From Tenggerimyces flavus (GTDB lineage Bacteria; Actinomycetota; Actinomycetes; Propionibacteriales; Actinopolymorphaceae), in the NCBI RefSeq assembly GCF_016907715.1, contig NZ_JAFBCM010000001.1:6014001-6078000 (forward strand): a DNA stretch of 64,000 nucleotides, in the 5' to 3' direction. The notes under the pieces are model-generated. The model saw only the letters and a program-made list of their open reading frames with translations, ran no database searches and was not told the origin of the DNA. Shown here one piece after another: positions 60,342 through 64,000 of this stretch (position 1 is its first letter; each line of letters begins with the position of its first letter). The translations under genes and the position numbers were made by a program.

Positions 60342-60920
60342 TTACGTCGAGGGATCCGGCCGTTCGCGCAGGCCTACTCTCCGCAGTTCGGCGAGATCCC
60401 GCGGCGCGTGCTCGTCGATCGACTCGAGGCGTTCTTCCAAACCAGGATCGAGATCTCGTCCGTTCCAGGCGAGCAGGTGCAGCATGACAACGACAGCGAT
60501 CTCACGGTTGTCGGACGGGAACGGCCGGTGCCGGAGTAAGCCCCGCAGGAGAGTCGCGGCCACCTCGGCCAGGTCGTCGGATCGTTCGGCCTCGGCCCGC
60601 GCTTCACCCAGGGCGGCCTCGATCGCCTCGAGGTCTGCCTGCGCTACGTTGGCAGCCGCCTTCGCCTCCGCGAGGATGTGGCGTGCCTCGACAAGCGTCG
60701 TCTCGGTACGGAACGCCTCGACCCGGGCTTGCCGCCGCGTCAGCTCGACGAGCAAGCGCTCCTTCTCGCTCCCGTCGGGCAATGCGACGACGCGGCGGCG
60801 CATCGCACTGAGCTCGTCCAGCTGCTCGTTGTAGGAGCGTCTGCGTTCGGGGACCGGGTCCTCGCCGTCACCCCAGGCGCCGACGATCGCCAGAACCTCA
60901 GACCGGTTCGGAAGAAGCAT
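60342..60920 (-). CDS. Coiled-coil protein with a degenerate Fic/Doc-like C-terminal motif
   Basis: The 192-residue protein starts at ATG 60920 with GGGAGG upstream. Residues about 25-125 form charged helices (ERRRSYNEQLDELSAMRRRV, EARHILAEAKAAANVAQADL). The C-terminal stretch RPFPSDNREIAVVVMLHLLA followed by WNGRDLD resembles the Fic/Doc core and next helix (HPFxDGNKRTAxxxxLxFLxxNG), but the catalytic His and Gly are replaced by Arg and Asp. It could be an inactive Fic fold or a chance likeness. It is divergent from the AfsR-type gene. Function unknown. Confidence 0.6.
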   Translation of the reverse strand: MLLPNRSEVLAIVGAWGDGEDPVPERRRSYNEQLDELSAMRRRVVALPDGSEKERLLVELTRRQARVEAFRTETTLVEARHILAEAKAAANVAQADLEAIEAALGEARAEAERSDDLAEVAATLLRGLLRHRPFPSDNREIAVVVMLHLLAWNGRDLDPGLEERLESIDEHAPRDLAELRRVGLRERPDPST

Positions 60921-60971
60921 GGCCGCCTCCCTCAGCTGGGCGACCCGAACATATCGCGAAGCGATGAGTAC

Positions 60972-60990
60972 GAGATGTGGGAGACATCTC
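60972..60990. promoter_or_regulatory. Inverted repeat in the AfsR/Fic-like divergent promoter
   Basis: GAGATGT (60972-60978) and ACATCTC (60984-60990) form a perfect 7-bp dyad with 5-base spacer GGGAG, midway between the two divergent starts (60920 and 61047). It could be an operator for a dimeric regulator. Confidence 0.4.
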
Positions 60991-61046
60991 CGAAATATGG
61001 CCATCCCTGTAGGCTGAGGCCTTCCTGTGGTCATGGGGGTGAACAC

Positions 61047-63761
61047 ATGGAGTTCCGGCTACTGGGGCCGGTCGAGGTCTGGGCGGACGGTTCGCGGGTC
61101 GACGTCGGGGCGGCTCGGGCGCTCAGCGTTCTGGTGGTTCTGTTGGTGGACCTGAACCGCGACGTCGCGCCGGATCGATTGCTGTCGGAGGTCTGGGGCG
61201 ACGAGACCGGCGCGGCTGTCGGAGCGTTGCACTCGTGCGTGTACCGGTTGCGCCGCGTCCTCGACGGTGCCGAGGCTGGTACCGGAGCTGGCGCCGCGGT
61301 GGAGCGTGGGTCCCACGGCTATCGGCTGACGGCGGATCCCGAGGACGTCGATCTGTTCCGGTTCCAGCGACTGGCGGCGTCCGGTCGGGAAGCCCTGTCT
61401 GGCGGCGACTGCCTGACCGCGGTGGCGACGTTGCGGTCGGCTTTGGCCTTGTGGCGTGGGGATCCGTTCACGGGCGTTGACCTGCCGTGCGTACGGCAGC
61501 ACGCCGCCGAGCTGACCGAGCTGCGGCTCGCGGTGACCGAGCAGTGCCTCGCCGCGGAGCTCTCGCTCGGCCGCCACGATGCGGTGGTGAGCGAGTTGGA
61601 GACGCTCACCGAGCAGTACCCGTTGCGCGAGCGGTACTGGGAGCTGCGGCTCAGCGCGCTCGCAGGAGCGGGTCGCCAGGCTGAGGCGCTGGCCTCGTAC
61701 CGGCAGTTGTATCGGCTGCTCGACAAGGAGCTGGGCATCGAGCCGTCCGTTTCGGTGCGGCGGCTGCACGAGCAGATCCTGGGCGGCTTGGGCGATCCCG
61801 CGTCGTTGGACGACCATGTGCCGCGGCAGCTTCCGGCGGATCTCAGCTGGTTCGTTGGGCGCAAGGCAGCCTTGACAGAGCTCGACGTCCTGCTCTCGTC
61901 GATACGGGTCGCGGTCGTCGCGGGTGCCGCGGGGGTTGGCAAGACGACGTTGACACTGAACTGGGCGCACGGTGTGGCGTCGCGGTTCCCGGATGGGCAG
62001 CTGTACGTGAACCTGCGTGGCTTCGACCCTTCGGGACAGCCGCTGTCTTCCGACGCCGCCGTACGCGGATTCCTGCACGCGTTGGGTGTGCGGTCGGAGG
62101 TGCTGCCTGCCGACAGCCATGCTCAGCTCGCTCTCTATCGGAGCCTGACGGCCGAGCGACGGCTGCTCGTGGTGGTCGACAACGCGCTGTCCTCGTCCCA
62201 TGCGGCGCCGCTGTTGCCAGCCGGGCCTTCGTGCCGCGCCGTCGTGACGAGCCGTACGCAGCTGGCCAGCCTGGTGACAGCGAGCGGCGCGCATCCGTTG
62301 GCGCTGGAGGTGCTGGAACCGGACGAAGCGCGCGACCTGCTTCGGCAGCGGCTCGACGTACCGGACTCGCCGGTGCTCGACCGGATCGTGTCCTCGTGTG
62401 GCCGGCTCCCGTTGGCGTTGGCCATCGTCGCCGCGCGTGCCGCCATCACCCCGCACCGGCCGTTGTCCTTACTGGCTTCGCAGTTGTCCGACGCGGGGCC
62501 GACGTTGGACGCGTTCTCCACGGGCGAGCTCGACACGGATCTGCGGGCGGTCTTCCGGTGGTCGTACGACTACCTGGCCGCTCCGGCCGCGCGGGCGTTC
62601 CGGCTGCTCAGCGTTCACCCCGGCGCCTCGTTCGGCATCGACACGGCCGCGAGTCTTCTCGGCGAGCCGATCGCCGAATCCCGCCGCCTGCTTGATGATC
62701 TGACCCGCGTCCACCTCCTGGAGGAACGCGCGGACGCCCGGTACGCTTTCCACGACCTGCTACGCGTCTACGCCACCGAGCTCGCTGACGCCGACTCGGC
62801 GCGCGCCGACGCGTTCCGGCGACTCCTGGACCACTACCTGCACTCCGGTCACTGTGCAGGAACGCTCATCAGCCCGGCGTTCGCCGACCTGCCACCACCT
62901 CCTCCCGTTCCGGGCGTCGTCGTCACCGAGCCAACCGATGCCGACTCCGCGCTGGACTGGTACCTGACCGAGCACGACAACCTGGTCCGGATCATCGAGG
63001 TCGCCGCGGAGCGCGGGTTCGACGCGCACACGTGGCGGATGACGCACGACGCGATGTTCCACTTCGACCGCCGGCACCTGTGGGCGGATGCCGAACGCTG
63101 CCTGCGACTGTCCTTGCCGGCGGCCGAGGCCGATGGCCACCTGGTCGGTTGGGGTCGGACGCACAGCAACCTGGCCCGTACGTGCCTCCAGGTGGACAAG
63201 ACCGACGAGGTCCCCCACCACGTCGCGCGGGCGGTCGAGCTGCTGGAGGCGGCAGGGTCGCCGGAATGGGCCGGCTTCGCCGAATGGCACCTCACCCACC
63301 TCTGCCTCACCCGTTCCGACTATGTGGGCGGACTCGCGTACGCGCGGTCGGTGCTGGAACGATTCGAACGGGCCGGGCACGCACTGGGAATCGGCCGGTC
63401 GTACACCACGATCGCCCACTTCCAAGCCCTGCTGGGGAACCACGCCGAAGCGCTCGCCACCGGCATGAAGGCGGTACGTCTCACTCGGGCGAACGACGAC
63501 GACAACGGATCAGCCCATGCGCTGGATCGCCTCGGCTTCATCTACCTGAAGACCGGTGACTTCGCCCTGTCGAAGAAGCACCTGCGCGCGTCCCTCGAGC
63601 TGTTCCGCAAGCTGCGGAACGTGCGCAACGAGGCCGCGGTTCTCGAACGCCTCGGCGACACCCACGAAGCCGCCGACGAGGCCGGCAAAGCCCAACGCCA
63701 CTGGCAGGAAGCCCTCACCCTCCGACGCAGGCTCGACGGTCTCACCGCGTCCCCGGAGTGA
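61047..63761 (+). CDS. AfsR/SARP-family regulator with NB-ARC ATPase and TPR domains
   Basis: The 904-residue protein starts at ATG 61047. Residues 1-95 are an OmpR-like winged helix (EFRLLGPVEVWADGSRVDVG, RLLSEVWGDETGAAVGALHS), followed by the BTAD domain to about 245 (YPLRERYWELRLSALAGAGR, LDKELGIEPSVSVRRLHEQI). An NB-ARC ATPase follows with Walker A GAAGVGKTT near 292 and LLVVVDNA, then GRLPLALAI. The last 300 residues are TPR-like. Such proteins activate antibiotic or stress genes in actinomycetes. It is divergent from the Fic-like/arginase operon, a possible target. No biosynthetic cluster is visible nearby. Confidence 0.9.
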   Translation: MEFRLLGPVEVWADGSRVDVGAARALSVLVVLLVDLNRDVAPDRLLSEVWGDETGAAVGALHSCVYRLRRVLDGAEAGTGAGAAVERGSHGYRLTADPEDVDLFRFQRLAASGREALSGGDCLTAVATLRSALALWRGDPFTGVDLPCVRQHAAELTELRLAVTEQCLAAELSLGRHDAVVSELETLTEQYPLRERYWELRLSALAGAGRQAEALASYRQLYRLLDKELGIEPSVSVRRLHEQILGGLGDPASLDDHVPRQLPADLSWFVGRKAALTELDVLLSSIRVAVVAGAAGVGKTTLTLNWAHGVASRFPDGQLYVNLRGFDPSGQPLSSDAAVRGFLHALGVRSEVLPADSHAQLALYRSLTAERRLLVVVDNALSSSHAAPLLPAGPSCRAVVTSRTQLASLVTASGAHPLALEVLEPDEARDLLRQRLDVPDSPVLDRIVSSCGRLPLALAIVAARAAITPHRPLSLLASQLSDAGPTLDAFSTGELDTDLRAVFRWSYDYLAAPAARAFRLLSVHPGASFGIDTAASLLGEPIAESRRLLDDLTRVHLLEERADARYAFHDLLRVYATELADADSARADAFRRLLDHYLHSGHCAGTLISPAFADLPPPPPVPGVVVTEPTDADSALDWYLTEHDNLVRIIEVAAERGFDAHTWRMTHDAMFHFDRRHLWADAERCLRLSLPAAEADGHLVGWGRTHSNLARTCLQVDKTDEVPHHVARAVELLEAAGSPEWAGFAEWHLTHLCLTRSDYVGGLAYARSVLERFERAGHALGIGRSYTTIAHFQALLGNHAEALATGMKAVRLTRANDDDNGSAHALDRLGFIYLKTGDFALSKKHLRASLELFRKLRNVRNEAAVLERLGDTHEAADEAGKAQRHWQEALTLRRRLDGLTASPE

Positions 63762-64000
63762 TCTGCTGGTTCCCGACCCGCACCCGGAGCGGGTTGACGT
63801 CGGGCCAGTCGAGCGTGCTCTGGAAGGCCAGCAGGGAAGCCGAGATGTGGCCAGCGTCCTCGGTGAGGCGCTCCTTGTGTTGGTTCAGGGCCTCGATCAT
63901 CGCGTCGTAGATGGTGTACGGGGTGTCGCCCTCGACGAACTTGATCTCCTGAGCCGCCAGCTTGCCGATGCCCTTCATCGCCTCGCCGACCGCGGTGGCG
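63742..64000 (-). CDS. Partial gene at the right edge, C-terminal part of unknown protein
   Basis: A minus-strand frame enters from beyond the window and ends at the stop at 63742, overlapping the AfsR-type gene by 20 bases. It remains open to the edge (TAVGEAMKGIGKLAAQEI), so the ATG at 63978 is probably internal. It contains FVEGDTPYTIYDAMIEALNQ and HISASLLAFQSTLDWPDVNP. No family is recognised; the visible 85 residues suggest helices followed by a short strand end. Confidence 0.55.
   Translation of the reverse strand, partial: ATAVGEAMKGIGKLAAQEIKFVEGDTPYTIYDAMIEALNQHKERLTEDAGHISASLLAFQSTLDWPDVNPLRVRVGNQQITPGTR

Overview
The window looks like chromosomal DNA of a high-GC, soil-type, probably filamentous actinomycete. 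The evidence is very GC-rich third codon positions, many GTG starts, ATGA start/stop overlaps, SARP/AfsR-, LAL- and ANTAR-type regulators, a DtxR-like iron box, a PHO-box-like site and several Tat signals. The gene mix recalls Kribbella and relatives (Propionibacteriales), but that placement is inference. I see no rRNA, tRNA, CRISPR array, phage genes or intact transposase.

Region by region. (1) 8-11007: a carbohydrate locus. A family-5 (peptide/oligosaccharide type) ABC importer and a secreted GH76 alpha-mannanase lie on the minus strand. Divergent from them are a long mannose-6-phosphate-isomerase-like protein, a ROK-family protein and a LacI regulator. A 0.4-kb array of palindromic repeats sits between the two ATPase genes. 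(2) 11009-18910: a lipoprotein, a DrrAB-type exporter with an EXLDI protein behind a palindrome-rich promoter, a shortened Phd-like antitoxin, an ECF42-type sigma factor with its YCII partner, a CPBP protease and a MarR/MFS pair. (3) 19092-22203: a tetracycline-type ribosomal protection protein and an iron-siderophore binding lipoprotein. (4) 22429-30839: secreted GH67-like glucuronidase, TetR regulator, TIM-barrel protein, glucuronyl-epimerase-like lipoprotein, nucleoside hydrolase and a double VOC protein. (5) 30981-31950: a decayed polymorphic-toxin cassette: a frameshifted GH-E nuclease tip, an intact ankyrin protein likely to be its immunity partner, and a small immunity-like ORF, chained by ATGA overlaps. 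(6) 31984-36779: two GAF-ANTAR regulators and an extracellular nuclease. (7) 36794-37734: about 1 kb without genes, packed with palindromes (four dispersed 21-bp units, a 27-bp-arm inverted repeat, a perfect 50-bp palindrome). (8) 37780-41933: PNPOx-type oxidase (pdxH), DUF779 protein, aldehyde dehydrogenase and its GAF regulator. (9) 41970-48624: membrane proteins (one gene frameshifted), LAL regulator and a DHA2 exporter. (10) 48621-54141: a response regulator with one normal and one apparently inactive histidine kinase, a DUF4386 protein and an NmrA-like protein. (11) 54289-64000: PhoX-like phosphatase behind a PHO-box-like triplet, isochorismatase, DoxX, frameshifted epoxide hydrolase, small secreted Cys protein, arginase-fold protein, a protein with a degenerate Fic/Doc motif, an AfsR-type regulator and a partial gene at the right edge.

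How it fits together: most units are a catabolic or transport operon plus its own regulator with a visible operator (MarR, TetR, EXLDI, GAF regulator). The least ordinary material is the decayed GH-E/ankyrin cassette, the repeat array that duplicates an operon junction, the palindrome-rich gap at 37 kb, the kinase without a phospho-acceptor, and the degenerate Fic-like and arginase-like pair.
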